The notes below the pieces were generated by a model, which saw only the letters and a program-made list of their open reading frames with translations, searched no databases and was not told the DNA's origin. Shown piece after piece: positions 1 to 10,603 of a DNA stretch of 64,000 nt; the stretch's first letter is position 1; each line of letters opens with the position of its first letter. A program made the position numbers and the translations under genes. This DNA comes from Hygrophila difformis (taxonomy: Eukaryota; Streptophyta; Magnoliopsida; Lamiales; Acanthaceae), in assembly GCA_030278955.1 (NCBI GenBank), contig JAOANR010000014.1, positions 36,221,453-36,285,452 on the forward strand, written 5' to 3'.

Positions 1-1
1 G

Positions 2-412
2 GCATACGAGGGCATTATTGAAGATTTGCGGAAGAAAAGAGTTGAATTGATCAAGGAGAAAGAGACGTTGATTGAAGAGAAAGAAGTATTGAAGAAAGAC
101 TCTCAAGATCTTCAAGATAAGATTCATAAATTGGAAAGAATGGCAAAAAACAAAGAGAAGCTCGATGAAGTCTTGTCTATGGGAAAGTCTTTCAATGATC
201 AAAATGGAATTGGATATTAGTTTTCGAGCACTCCATCAACGACTAAATTTGTGAGTGGAGGATTTCTTGAACAAAAATCACCCCTTAAGAGAAATCAAAT
301 GGTTGCTGTTACAAAGGGTACTGAAGTGGTTAAGAAGGTTGTTGAAACGACTGACCAACAACCGGTCAGAAAGATCTACAAGGAAAAATATATTCAGAAG
401 TTTCAACAATAA
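2..412 (+). pseudogene. copia-type retrotransposon gag, 3' fragment
   Basis: A reading frame is open from the window edge. It is rich in Lys/Glu, predicted coiled coil, and ends in a GIGY motif at about 206-217. It is interrupted by one in-frame TAG (218-220) and then continues to a TAA at 410-412. A Lys/Glu coiled coil followed by a G-[IL]-GY motif is a common arrangement in the C-terminal half of plant Ty1/copia (SIRE-like) gag-type proteins. The upstream part lies outside the window and no copia pol is seen. The frame ends four bases before the LTR at 417, so that later insertion probably cut the copia element here. Family assignment is moderate; the coding remnant itself is clear. Confidence 0.55.
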
Positions 413-416
413 AAGG

Positions 417-3400
417 TGTAATACCATAGAAATTACCCGAAATAATTTTAATTCATTAAGTAGACTTTTATTAAATATTTAAAAACTTGCTTAAAGAATT
501 AGTATATTGATTTTTCTATAAAACAACACTTGAAAACCTATGTATGTAAATTTGTCTTTTCCAAAATTAAAGAAATATGAATTTCAATATCAAGGGTAAG
601 AGGATTATATAGTTTATGGAATATTTTTTAAATTTATTATTTAAATTATATATATAAGTTTTTATATATATAAACATTGGTCTTGAAAAATATTATGAGG
701 ATAGTATGTGAATATTTTAAGTATTTTAATATTCATTATGGAATAAATTTTTATAAAAATAAAAATATGAGTTTTTATGTGAATCTATGAGAATTAACTT
801 TTATATATAAGAAAATATATTCATAGATTGTAATTTTTATTTGATGATGACATGAAGACTTTGTGGTTTGAGTATTGTTGTGAATAAAATAAAACCATGC
901 AAGTATATTATTATTATCTTTTTGAAAGCACAATAATATAAATACAATACTTGAAATAAATAAATAAATATTATATTATCATATCCAACTCATTGAGTAT
1001 AAATGCGTGCCACTAAATAATTGCAAGAATAATGATTTTTCTAGACAAGCTTCAATCATTTTCATGATATACTACTTATACAAAATATGAGGTTAAAAGC
1101 AATTGCAAAAAATTTTCTTCCTAGAACAAATAGATAAAAAAAATCAACATAATTAACAAGTGTCTTGGATGAATGGCTAGCAAAGAAAGGTGATCAATTA
1201 TCTCTTGAACCCACCAAGATTAATAGCCTCCATAATAGGCAAACCATTATGTTAATAGACAACATGATGGACAAAATTAATAGCCTCCCAAATTAATAGC
1301 CTCTTTTTTAGGCTATAAGGACCAAATGAGTGGATACAAATACTCTAACCATTATTGCTCAAGACACACTTAATTGGATGATTGGTGAGGTTGTAATCAC
1401 TCTCACAATGTGTCATGTTCAATTGTTCAAATCTTAGCCTATAAATAAGGGAGTTTCTAGCCTTCAAACACACCAATCTCATCCATTTCATTAGCCAAAT
1501 TCACTACCCATTCTATTCTTCAAAGTTCTCCCACATAGTGAGCATATCTTAAGGATTGTGGAGTTTTGTAGGCTTGGCAACCTTCATCATTCTAGAGTTC
1601 TAAATCTTCTCAACACTTGGTTAGTAAGATATCCTCCTTGTAAACTTGTATCTTAGAGATCTAAATCTTTTATTTTTATATTATAAATTGATTTTCCTCT
1701 ATTTGTCGAATTACAGTGAAACCCGTAATTTGTGGTGCGAATCTTGTGTTATAACGGCCATTATCTTTGAATCTTCTTGCTCTTATACATCAATTCAGTA
1801 AGTTAACACTCTCTACTTCAAGTTTTGGAGATCCCAATTCATGTTTTAAGAGTACAAAATTAGAATTTCCCCATTATACCAAAATCTGTCAGTTTTTCAT
1901 TTACGTAAAGATCCATCTTGTTAAACTATTTTGGTTCATTATCCCTCAAAGGTTCCTTCATAAAACTTGTTCCTTATTGAGTTGAGTATCTTTCTGAAAA
2001 ATTTTATAAATTTTAGAACTCATATGAAAATTTAATGGGATCCGCATTATCGAAAGGCCGAAATCTCTTTTTGTTGAAATCTAAGAAATGATAGTGTTTT
2101 GGAAATCCTCGTTTTTGAAGGTCTTAAGTGTTTCAAACCCAAATGATTTATTCATGAAAAATATTTATCTATGTGTTATCTACCTTGTGGTAAAATTTCA
2201 GAAGTTGTGGTCGCGAATTACTATTTTTAAAACCTGTTGAAAATTATAGAGTCACCATTGAATTTCTGGCAGAATACATGTTCTGAAAAGAACTCGATTT
2301 TTGAACTGTTTCCATACTTATTTTGAAAAGTGTAAAACATGAAACTTGTTCAACTATGTGTTGAATATCTACAGTTTAAATTTCATAGCAATCGCCTTTC
2401 ATATGAATTTTTAAACCGACTTGGCGTAAACTGCGATGTTGGATTTGATTTTTTGGTCCAAATGAGAAATTGTTGGATTTTGAGATCCATGAAATGATAT
2501 TTTCATATATTATGAGATATTGATAGAGAGTTAAATTTTGAAATGATATTTGGCATTATTGAATGCCCTAGTTATGAGGTTACTCCCTTGAGATTGTTGA
2601 AAACTCTTTTAAAGAGGATATTATGTGGAAATTTGTGAAAAACTCTTTTAAATCCATTGTGCACTATTAACTTGAGTAAGATGCCATACTTGATAGAGGG
2701 CTAATGCACTAGGGACGTGTCCTGCGGGGCCTCCCCCTCTAAATATGCCAAGACGGCATTGTTGATAAATTGTGCCAAAACGACGTTGTTGCATGTATGA
2801 GTCTATACTCTTGGGTGTATCCGTGATGGGTTACCCGAGGCTCCAGAGTGTGTCTGTATATGAGTCCGATGCATGCTGGTCATGACTTATGATCGATATG
2901 ATATGATATGATATATGAAAAATGGTGTCCTCTTGTGCATAGTTGTTACAATGGTAAGAGTGAAAGTTATTTATTTTGTTAACGGTAGTGTGTGTCATCA
3001 TTTTGAAAGAAAAAGTGAAAATTATTATTATTATTTTTGAGTGTCAACCACTATTTTAAAACCCATTTCTTAAAGTGGAGCGGGTTGACTTACTCAGTAG
3101 TATTGTACTGATAAAAAATTGTTGCGTTATCTTTTTACAGATATTGGAGCTGACATATGAATTGCATCTCATGACATGAGCATTTGGGAATGGGATTACC
3201 TTTCATCAAAAATATTGTTGCTTTAAGGAACCACGTACTTTTAAATATTAATATCCTATATATTGCCTTTAGTTTATGCTTCCGCGTGAGAAATAACAGT
3301 GACTCTGATATTAAGTACTTTAAATTTTCTTATGTCTATATTTTATAAAATTGGCAATTATTTTTAAAGTTCATACTACAAAAATTTATATTTAGCCGTC

Positions 3401-3495
3401 GCACTTGTCAATTAAGTTGGCCAAAGGGCGAGCCTGACTGACAACTGTGGCGGTAACATTCTGAAACTTTATGAGGATGAATTTCGGGTGTTACA
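417..3495 (+). mobile_element. Family A LTR (5' LTR of a gypsy element)
   Basis: The sequence starts TGTAATACCATAG and ends GGGTGTTACA. It is followed directly by a tRNA-iMet primer site, so this is a 5' LTR on the plus strand. The first about 250 bp align by eye with the solo LTR at 29988 but are clearly diverged. Inside are the GC-rich tract shared by all LTRs here (2690-2850), a GTAAGT donor at 1798 and an acceptor at 3140. No 3' LTR partner with a matching duplication was found, so the element is truncated or interrupted. Confidence 0.75.
1798..3140 (+). other. Putative intron inside family A LTR
   Basis: The donor is A|GTAAGTTAA at 1798. The acceptor is CTTTTTACAG ending at 3140. A hairpin (TCAGTA, 6-nt loop, TACTGA) lies at about 3094-3111 and carries a CTGAT branch-site match about 30 nt upstream of the acceptor. 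The same arrangement recurs in every other LTR of the window. Splicing itself is inferred. Confidence 0.45.
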
Positions 3496-3498
3496 GAG

Positions 3499-3510
3499 TG
3501 GTATCAGAGC
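3499..3510 (+). other. Primer-binding site (tRNA-iMet)
   Basis: TGGTATCAGAGC begins 3 nt after the LTR end and matches the 3' end complement of plant initiator tRNA-Met, the usual primer of plant gypsy elements. Confidence 0.85.
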
Positions 3511-4548
3511 GTATTTTTAAACTCTAAGTATTTGTAAACTGTTAAATATAGAGCTACATGAGGTGATTCTGTCTAAGGAGTCTGGTTTTTAAAGATTGCC
3601 CGTCAGCCGGTGGCTCTACCAGTCTTTCCTGGGAATGCGACTCTGTAGCTATAAATTTTAACTAGTTGGCAGATTACTTAGAAGGCGGTACCTCTAATCT
3701 TAGCATTTCTTGGTTAAGTTAGCAACAAGGCGAGCTTGACTAAGGGATGTGACAGTTTAACTCCGGTTTATGGATTTAAAAAAAAAAAAAGAAAAGAAAA
3801 GAAAAAAGTCCATTTTGAGAAAGAAATATGCAAAATATTTTTCAAAAGAATAGTTATTATTTTTGGGGTGGGGACATATGCAAGGCTTTATAACATATGG
3901 GATGTGTATGGTGTACCTATATTTTCATTTTCATGGGACAACAAAAGTTTCATGGGGAGTGCTAATGCATATGGTAGCTTTATAAGAGGGTTTCATGGGG
4001 AGTATATGGTGTACCCACATCCATATACATGTAGCTTTTCATGGGGAGTGCTAAAAGAAAAGAAAAGAAAAGAAAACGATGTAATATCTTTTCATTTTCA
4101 TGGGACGGCAAAAGAAAAGGTAAAAGAGGAAGAAAGCATTGAAGTTCATGTGAGAAGAAGAAAGAATAGTTAATGCCAGCAGAGAAAAGATATTGAGCTG
4201 GTGAAAGGTAGCCAGGGAGTTTCCACATTTATGGAATATATACATATGGGATTATCTGTATGGGTTTTAATTTGACAAGATTTTTGGGCATTCCATGTTT
4301 GAATCTTTATATTTGCATTCATTTCCATATCTGGCTTGGTATGTTACTATTTTTGTTCACATTTAGAATAGTACTTATTTGATTCTGTTATGCAAGCAGC
4401 TTTTGGGAGGTTTGAGGAGCTTCAGATTTTATATCAAAACATTAGCTCTGTTCTTCACACTAGTTTTTAAAGGCTTTAGTTGTGAATTGCAACTCTGAAA
4501 AGCTCTACAACCAGAAACTACTCTGAGTACCTTTGGGAACTTTCAAAA
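3511..4548 (+). other. Family A internal remnant, non-coding
   Basis: No gag or pol is recognisable. At 3715-3765 there is a diverged copy of the LTR-end region (compare 3410-3470), with a shared 'aaggcgagcttgact' core. From 3775 to 4130 the sequence is A/G-rich with short GAAAA runs and repeated 'catggggagtgctaa' words (about 3952 and 4038). The frames that run through this stretch look like products of low complexity rather than genes. Element C was later inserted at 4549. Confidence 0.4.
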
Positions 4549-4553
4549 ACTAC
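4549..4553. repeat. Target-site duplication of element C (left)
   Basis: ACTAC directly precedes the 5' LTR and is repeated exactly at 14842-14846 after the 3' LTR. Confidence 0.9.
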
Positions 4554-5120
4554 TGTAATACCCGAGAATTTTCCAACATAAAATAAACCAATAATTAAAT
4601 AAATAAACAATAAATACAATAAATAAAATAAATAAATAAATCCAGCAAATAAATAAATAAATAAAGATAAGGAAATGAGAAATGGGATTTAACTTAAAAA
4701 GGAATTAAAGGAATTTAATTACATAAAAAGAATTATTAAAGGTAAGTAAATTGTACACCGAAACCCGACACTAATGAACTCGAGGATTCGAGTCCAAACA
4801 TCCAATTAGACCCGAGTAAAAATTTAGAGAGAAAGTATGAACCCGAAGATACCCCGGAAATCGGAATTCGGGAGCATAGAGGGATAGAAATCCGAAAGAG
4901 AGGAGGAAAGGCAAGACGGATCGCACGACCCGCCCGGACCGAAGTCCAGGCGAAGTCGGCGCGGTGGCCGCGCGGTCCATAGGCATTGGGCGCGCCACGC
5001 GACAGATTCGCCCGTTGCGCGAATCTCTCGCCCGAACGCGGATTTTTTGACTTTCGGTTGAACGTCTCTCGACCCAAGACCCTTAGGGTCAGATTTTGGA
5101 CGCCCTAGGTCTTAGTTATC

Positions 5121-5128
5121 TATAAATA
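5121..5128 (+). promoter_or_regulatory. TATA box of element C 5' LTR
   Basis: TATAAATA in an otherwise GC-richer stretch, about 570 bp into the LTR. The identical box is at 12816-12823 in the 3' LTR. A transcription start about 25-35 nt downstream is inferred. Confidence 0.6.
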
Positions 5129-5446
5129 AGACCTCCTAAGAGCTCCGAATACTTTTACAAAACCCTACAACTTTCTACACATTCGAGACCCTAAATCCGG
5201 AGTCGTCGGAGGCACGAAACCAAGACGAACACTGTTGGACGAAAATTCTAAGATCTCCATAGTCGTGGTAAGTCTCGATCCAATCCTTGTTCTATATACG
5301 ATTCGAAAACGAATCCTAATCTTCTTCTTTTCTCTTCTACACCTCGTATTGGATCTAGATCGTAGAACCCGACGAACGGAGAGGAAGAAACGGTGGACTG
5401 GAAGCCACGCCTTCGAAATAGACGATCCCGGACGTTCACAAACTCT

Positions 5447-6785
5447 GTAAGTTAACTCTTACATGGTTTTCGGATGAATTAAAACATTCAAAACTAAAAG
5501 ATTAACAAGAAATCGAAAATCTGTCAATTTATACTTTCCACCGACGCAACAGATTTGATGAATTTTTCCGAACCTTAAAACAACTTCAAACGGAAAAACT
5601 AAAAACACGAAAAACGTTCCTAAGGCTTAGATCTATCTACTGTAAATTTTTGAGAATTTGTAGAGACGATTTTATATGCGAAAACCAACCGAAACCGAAC
5701 TGCTTGAATCTAGATCTTGAAATTCTTGACAGAACTTAGGAATGATCTTGTTCACGTTTTTGACATAGGATCTAGACTGTTTTAGATCTTTGGCCGAACA
5801 TGAAAGTCGTAGATAATGGTCTTAAGATGATCTCTGTAAAATTTCATCAAATTTGGAATTGAATTGCTATGGTAGAATTCGAAATCTTTAAACGGTGGTA
5901 CATTAAATTCGGACAAAATTATTCTTCTACGAAAATTGGTGATTTTGACCTGTTTAGGTATCTCGGATTGAAAAAGTTAAAACACGAAAGTTGTAGATCT
6001 CGACATTTCTTAGTTAGTCGTAAAATGTTGGAATTTTTGGAATTAGATCTGATTTTAGACGAATTTTAGAGTAAACTGTGGTTTACCGAAAATAAAATCT
6101 TGAAATCTTGTTGTAACATGGAATTAACCTTTAGGGTTGTAATGAGTTGAGATATTATTTTTAAATGAATACAATTAAAGTCAGATTTTTGAAATTAAAT
6201 CCCCTTACAGACTTGATAAATTAAAATTAGGGGTGAGTGCTCTGCAGGGTGCCCCCTAACTGCTTCACTTCGTGCCTTAATGGACGATGGTGACCCCGCG
6301 CGCTAAACTTGAGATATGATATTGCCTAAACGGCGAAATACAGAGCCTACACTCTCGTGAATATCCACATGGGTTTTCCGAGGCTCCGGAGTGGTACTGG
6401 GTATGGCTGATACGGTTGCGGCCGCCGGGCTACCGGCTAAACTTGTGGACATCGCGATGCTATCGTGAAACTTTGAAATACCAAATCGGGGATGTAATGG
6501 GATATTAAATTAAATTAAATTAAATTAAATTATGTTTGTTGTCCAATTAAATTATTTAAATGCTTTATTTAAATTATGACTATTATTCTAAGTCATGCGA
6601 AATGTGTTGTTAAATAGAGCCCTGAAATAAATTATGCCATCGGTTAGATTAAATTAAATATTATGTTATTATCATGCTTTTATTAAATTATTAAAATTAA
6701 TGGCTTTTAAACCCTACGATCATGCATGTGTTAACTTACTCAGCAAGTTTGCTGACCAAAACCGTTTTTATTCATTTTCTTACAG
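5447..6785 (+). other. Putative intron inside element C 5' LTR
   Basis: The donor is CT|GTAAGTTAA at 5447. The acceptor is TTTTCTTACAG, ending at 6785. A hairpin (TCAGCA, AGTT loop, TGCTGA) lies at about 6740-6755, with branch-site match CTGAC about 34 nt before the AG. The matching 3' LTR sites are at 13142 and 14481. Confidence 0.5.
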
Positions 6786-7148
6786 AATATGTGGAATGAG
6801 CATGTGTGAGCACGGTTCATGCATGGGATTTTGGGAAACATTATTTTGCTTTTAAATTCATACTTTAGACTATATTATGAACGGACCTGTTTAACCCGTG
6901 TTTTGGCCATGTCGGCCCTATTTATATTTTCCGCTGCGATACTATACTAAAACTATTATTTCCGCTGCGCTATGTTAATATTATTTTCGAGTTATATTGT
7001 ATGGGCTATTTTGAATGATTTAAATGTTTTAAATACTGCAATACCTAGCCTTGCATCTCTTTAGTAAGCTCGGAGAAACCGTGTCTTACTAGGGGAATGT
7101 GGCGGTGACATCCCGACCTAGGTGACCAAAAACCGGGGTGTTACAAGT

Positions 7149-7160
7149 TGGTATCAGAGC
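7149..7160 (+). other. Primer-binding site of element C (tRNA-iMet)
   Basis: TGGTATCAGAGC begins 3 nt after the LTR end. Confidence 0.88.
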
Positions 7161-7371
7161 CCGGCTATTTTTAAAACTACTATTTTTAAACCATTACTAT
7201 TTTTAAACTATTATTAGTATTTTGACTATTATTTTAAATTTTAAAGTATTATTTCCATGGAAAATTTTTATTTTAAACCCCATGGAAAAATATATATGTA
7301 TGGTGCATTAAATTATTATTTTTTTTGGGGGGGGGATCATCATTTGCATTGGCATATTGCATCTCTCCTAT

Positions 7372-7505
7372 GAACTTAGGATCTTGGCGAATTGAACTTA
7401 GAATCTTGGTGAATTGAACTTAGAATCTTAGCCAAACTTGAACTTAGAATCTTGGCGAATTGAACCTAGAATCTTGGCGAATTGAACTTAGAATCTTGGC
7501 GAATA
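7372..7505 (+). repeat. 22-bp tandem repeat in element C leader
   Basis: Six copies of a 22-bp unit beginning GAACTTAGAATCTTGG start at 7372, 7394, 7416, 7440, 7462 and 7484. The fourth unit is displaced by 2 bp. The array sits just upstream of the leader ORF start. Confidence 0.85.
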
Positions 7506-7532
7506 TTGACTTAGATCTCTTGCTTGCGCTAG

Positions 7533-8132
7533 ATGGCTAGTCAAGACATGATGCAGTTGATGATCAAGATGATGAACGTTCACCTTGACACCCAACAAAC
7601 CATACAACAAATGAAAAATCGTATAGCTCACTTGGAGGCAAATCTGCACCAAATGGGAGACTTAAGGGAAGCTGACCTCCAGCACTTCCTGAACTTGAGA
7701 GCCGCTGATCAAGATCGCATAAAAGACTTAGAAACTCAAGTGCAAAAACTCACCGAACGGAGCGATGCTGTGATAGATAGAGTCGAGGATCTAGGGACGG
7801 ACCTGCTTGACCTCACTGACATAGTAGTACCATATAGCCCGGTGGAAGACCACTTGATGGGACCACGAAGCCCAACACCCCCAGTGGAGAGCCCATCCGG
7901 CCTTATCCATGGACGCTACGGAACCCTTGGGCCTTGGCCCCACATGGTCCGCCCGTCGCCAAACCCGAGCCCCGTGGAGAACCATCTGGAGGAGTCACCG
8001 GAACCAGTTCCGGAAGCCGTTGATCCACCATCCCCAGTGTTTCATGGACCCTTGGGCACCGGCCAAGTCTCTGATGAGGATGATCCTATGGAAGACCCCG
8101 CTACTCTGCCAGAGGACGCAGAGATCTTTTAG
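7533..8132 (+). CDS. Leader ORF of element C, coiled-coil protein of unknown function
   Basis: A 199-residue frame. The first about 55 residues match by eye the leader ORF of the family-B element (60445-60666): both open with a MA[SN]QDMM motif, then a QQTIQQM stretch and a HLEANLH-type heptad region. The N-terminal 80 residues are predicted coiled coil. The C-terminal half is rich in Pro, Asp and Glu and is absent from the family-B copy. About 10 bases upstream of the ATG (TTGCGCTAG) are also conserved between the elements. The position between primer site and gag suggests an accessory or packaging role, but nothing in the sequence proves a function. I do not recognise the family. Confidence 0.6.
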   Translation: MASQDMMQLMIKMMNVHLDTQQTIQQMKNRIAHLEANLHQMGDLREADLQHFLNLRAADQDRIKDLETQVQKLTERSDAVIDRVEDLGTDLLDLTDIVVPYSPVEDHLMGPRSPTPPVESPSGLIHGRYGTLGPWPHMVRPSPNPSPVENHLEESPEPVPEAVDPPSPVFHGPLGTGQVSDEDDPMEDPATLPEDAEIF

Positions 8133-8459
8133 ATACTTTATCTTAGATAGTACATTTATTTTGCGCATCCTATTACTTGTATTAAGTTTCTTTTAAAGGA
8201 ATGGAATGCGAGTTGATTTTTTTTTTGAAATTCTTCAGCCCAAAATTATCAAAAAAAAAAAGATGAAAAACGAAAAACGAACCGGAACAGTTCTACCGCA
8301 TTTTCTCTAAACGATAACAGTCAAATCAGACAACAAGGATACAACGGGAACATAAACTGCGAGACATAATCAGCAAGATCATCCTTGTACAGTCCATAAG
8401 AAAACAACTAAATAAAACACTACTACAGCAAGCCTAGATGGAAACGCAGAAATAAAGGA
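8133..8459. other. Convergent 3' region between leader ORF and antisense gene
   Basis: No gene is seen. A T-run at 8217-8226 and an A-run at about 8251-8261 flank about 24 bp and could pair. The region separates two convergent reading frames and may hold the 3' ends of both transcripts. Confidence 0.35.
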
Positions 8460-9791
8460 TCACTGGTCGGGAGGCGGGAACTGACGACGAATATACTCGT
8501 CCATCTGACGCATGTAGGCGTATATGTCAGTCATGGAGGCCTGCTGCTCCAGCTGCCTCGTAGTGATCGTGTCCATGCGAGCCTGGTATAGATCCATCCT
8601 GGCATCCAGAGCGTCGTAGCGAGCCTGCCCGGCTGCAAACCCAGCGTCCATACGAGCAAACCCTGCATCCATACTAAGCTGCATACCCTGCAGCATCTGA
8701 ACTATCTGCGGCATCTCCGCACCCTGCTGGGGAACCACGGGAGGCGGAGGTGGCTGCTCAGGAGGGACAACTAGAATCAAACCATCACCGTTGGGCTCCG
8801 GGCGAAGGACAGCCGGAGGAGCCCCACGTCGAAGAGCACTGCGTCGAGGGGCGTAGGTAGGGATACGGTAGTAGCCGCCAGCGGTTAGCTCGTAAGGATC
8901 CGTCTCTGGTGACGTACGGATCCCCTGAGCCGCACACATGCCGCAAATAAGATAAACGTGGGTAATCACCCTACTCCCTCGTCCTCGGCGCATACCCCTC
9001 AGGTTGTCCGCGATACAAGCCCCAACATTCACCCTACCACCTCGGGCGAGAAAGCAGATAGTCTCATAGACGTGGTCTATAACAATATGGTTCCGGGTGA
9101 TTGGCCGGACACGGCCTAACCATATCTGAGCTAGCTCGCGCCACGGAGAGTCCATCGTCGTCAACCTCAGCTCGTGATCGTGCTCGAGCAGGGGAGCCAT
9201 CAAGGTGCATAGAACGCCCCACGCAGGCGGGGGTATACGACCCTCAGGCTGTGGCCGGAATACGCCGTCGTCAGGAAGGCCAAAGTAGACGTTGATCGCC
9301 CGAGCACTGAAATCTAGATGGCGACCCCGAACCCAGACTCGAGACAAGTCGCTGTTCTCCCCGAGACCGCCAATGTTGGCGATGACCTCCATAGCTAAAT
9401 ACCCGGAAGCGATGCCCTCGGGATGGCGCGCAAGTCCAGTCCACTGAAGAAGGCCCAAAACTGGACCAACCCTGTCGTCGTCCATATGGCGAGGATCCAT
9501 GCCTCTCTCCGGGACATAAGACCTGTTCCGACAAAGCTTGTCGAAATAGAACTCCTGAGAGGCCATAGTAGCAAACCGATACCTGTCGTGTCGGTGGGGA
9601 CGCAACTCGTCGGGAAGACCCTTGAGCTTAGGGCCCCGCTGCTCCTCGTCCTCCTCTGGCTCGCTCTCATCAAAATCAGGCATCGCCGGAGCGGCAGTGC
9701 TAGGACCAGCCTCATCGCGCTGAGCAACTCGTCTCCTGGTCCTCGGGGGACACATGAGTGACGCCAAAACAACCCACGGAAAAAACAGCAT
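8460..9791 (-). CDS. Antisense gene inside element C; resembles 'putative plant transposon protein' family
   Basis: A 443-codon frame on the strand opposite to the retrotransposon. An acidic linker (DFDESEPEEDEEQ) near residue 45 precedes a globular part. That part contains a VRGR-LDFSARAIN-x3-GLPD motif at about residues 155-175 and an RGGRVNVGACI segment at about 245-255. This combination resembles the plant domain annotated as 'putative plant transposon protein', found in many retroelement-associated ORFs. A Pro-rich stretch at about 350 and a coiled coil with MDAGFA/MDxxxAR repeats end the protein. I place the start at 9791 because a splice-acceptor match (CTGCAG|G, AG at 9793-9794) sits just before that ATG; an ATG at 9806 is also in frame. 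It replaces gag through RT of the parent element. The frame has no stop over 1.3 kb, which suggests constraint or recent capture. Role unknown; family name is by motif memory only. Confidence 0.65.
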   Translation of the reverse strand: MLFFPWVVLASLMCPPRTRRRVAQRDEAGPSTAAPAMPDFDESEPEEDEEQRGPKLKGLPDELRPHRHDRYRFATMASQEFYFDKLCRNRSYVPERGMDPRHMDDDRVGPVLGLLQWTGLARHPEGIASGYLAMEVIANIGGLGENSDLSRVWVRGRHLDFSARAINVYFGLPDDGVFRPQPEGRIPPPAWGVLCTLMAPLLEHDHELRLTTMDSPWRELAQIWLGRVRPITRNHIVIDHVYETICFLARGGRVNVGACIADNLRGMRRGRGSRVITHVYLICGMCAAQGIRTSPETDPYELTAGGYYRIPTYAPRRSALRRGAPPAVLRPEPNGDGLILVVPPEQPPPPPVVPQQGAEMPQIVQMLQGMQLSMDAGFARMDAGFAAGQARYDALDARMDLYQARMDTITTRQLEQQASMTDIYAYMRQMDEYIRRQFPPPDQ

Positions 9792-9792
9792 C

Positions 9793-10384
9793 CTGCAGAT
9801 ATCCAACCAATACCAAATGTAAGGATAAATCCTACATGGCGATTACATTAAGTATAGGCTAGAAAAAACACAAGAACGTGAAGTGTGAGCTCTAACACGA
9901 GCGATCAAGAAGATAACCAAACCAAGACTATGTCTAAAGAAGTCCCAAAACTCTTTGGGACATTTAGTCGAACACGTTGTGTGCGCAATAAATTAAATTC
10001 AATGTTTACTTGTGAGCATGTGGGAAACATCCCCAAATCAAAACAATTGCGTAGGCAATAACCCATCATCAAAATAGAGCATAAAACAACAATAACGAAC
10101 TCATGCTCATACCCGTACTACCAATACAGCTCAAGAAAATTCATGAAGCATGGAATCTAGTAAGAACTTCCTCCAACTAGGTACACATTGTTGCACAAAT
10201 ATTTCCTAATCAACAAAAAAATGAAAACCAAGTATCACATAAACTCGCAAATTGCGCAATTAAGTCTAAAAACAACAAACCCCCAAATTTTGTCCCTAAA
10301 CCCTAAGTTCAAAATTCATCCAAAAATCTAAACTAAACAAGGCATAAATTCTGAAATTGACAAGTAGAGGTAGTAGACACATAC
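9793..10384 (-). other. Putative 5' UTR intron of the antisense gene
   Basis: On the minus strand a donor AAG|GTATGT lies at 10385/10384. An acceptor TATCTGCAG|GATG lies at 9793/9792 and delivers the message to the ATG at 9791. The intervening sequence is AT-richer and stop-rich. A non-coding first exon would lie at about 10386-10560. Splicing is inferred. Confidence 0.4.
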
Positions 10385-10385
10385 C

Positions 10386-10560
10386 TTGTAATGAAAAATC
10401 GAAGCCGGGAATGGGTGAATTGGGGAATGAGAGAACGAATTTGAGAGAAAACTAGAAGAAGCCTCGGAAGCGGAAATGGGGCGGAATGGCCGCGCGAGCC
10501 CTTTTTTTCGAACTGCCCTGGCCACGCGGTCGCCGCGCCTACCGCGCGGGCACCGCGCGA
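10386..10560 (-). promoter_or_regulatory. Presumed promoter/first exon of the antisense gene
   Basis: A GC-rich block (about 10470-10560) with CGCGCGG runs is followed on the minus strand by a CT-rich stretch leading to the GTATGT donor. No clear TATA box is visible. It abuts the pol remnant that begins at 10604. Confidence 0.3.
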
Positions 10561-10603
10561 GCCTCGAAAATTGTTTTTTTAATTTATTACCTTCTATTGT
10601 TTA

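Larger units (their letters stand above)
4554..7145 (+). mobile_element. Element C 5' LTR
   Basis: Runs from TGTAATACCCGAG to GGGGTGTTACA, 2592 bp. A TATA box lies at 5121-5128. Downstream are strong donor sites (GTAAGT at 5272 and 5447), a GC-rich tract at 6230-6450 (shared by all LTRs here) and an acceptor at 6785. Reading frames inside it are on both strands, not conserved between families, and are not listed as genes. Confidence 0.95.

Noticed and set aside
4736..5077. Frames in GC-rich LTR starts (also 12421-12803, 34264-34696, 54730-55086, 63505-63861)
   Set aside because: They lie upstream of LTR promoters, occur on both strands and change with small indels between copies.
10328..10525. 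65-codon minus-strand frame upstream of the antisense gene
   Set aside because: It spans the presumed GTATGT donor and a non-coding first exon; no support as a protein.
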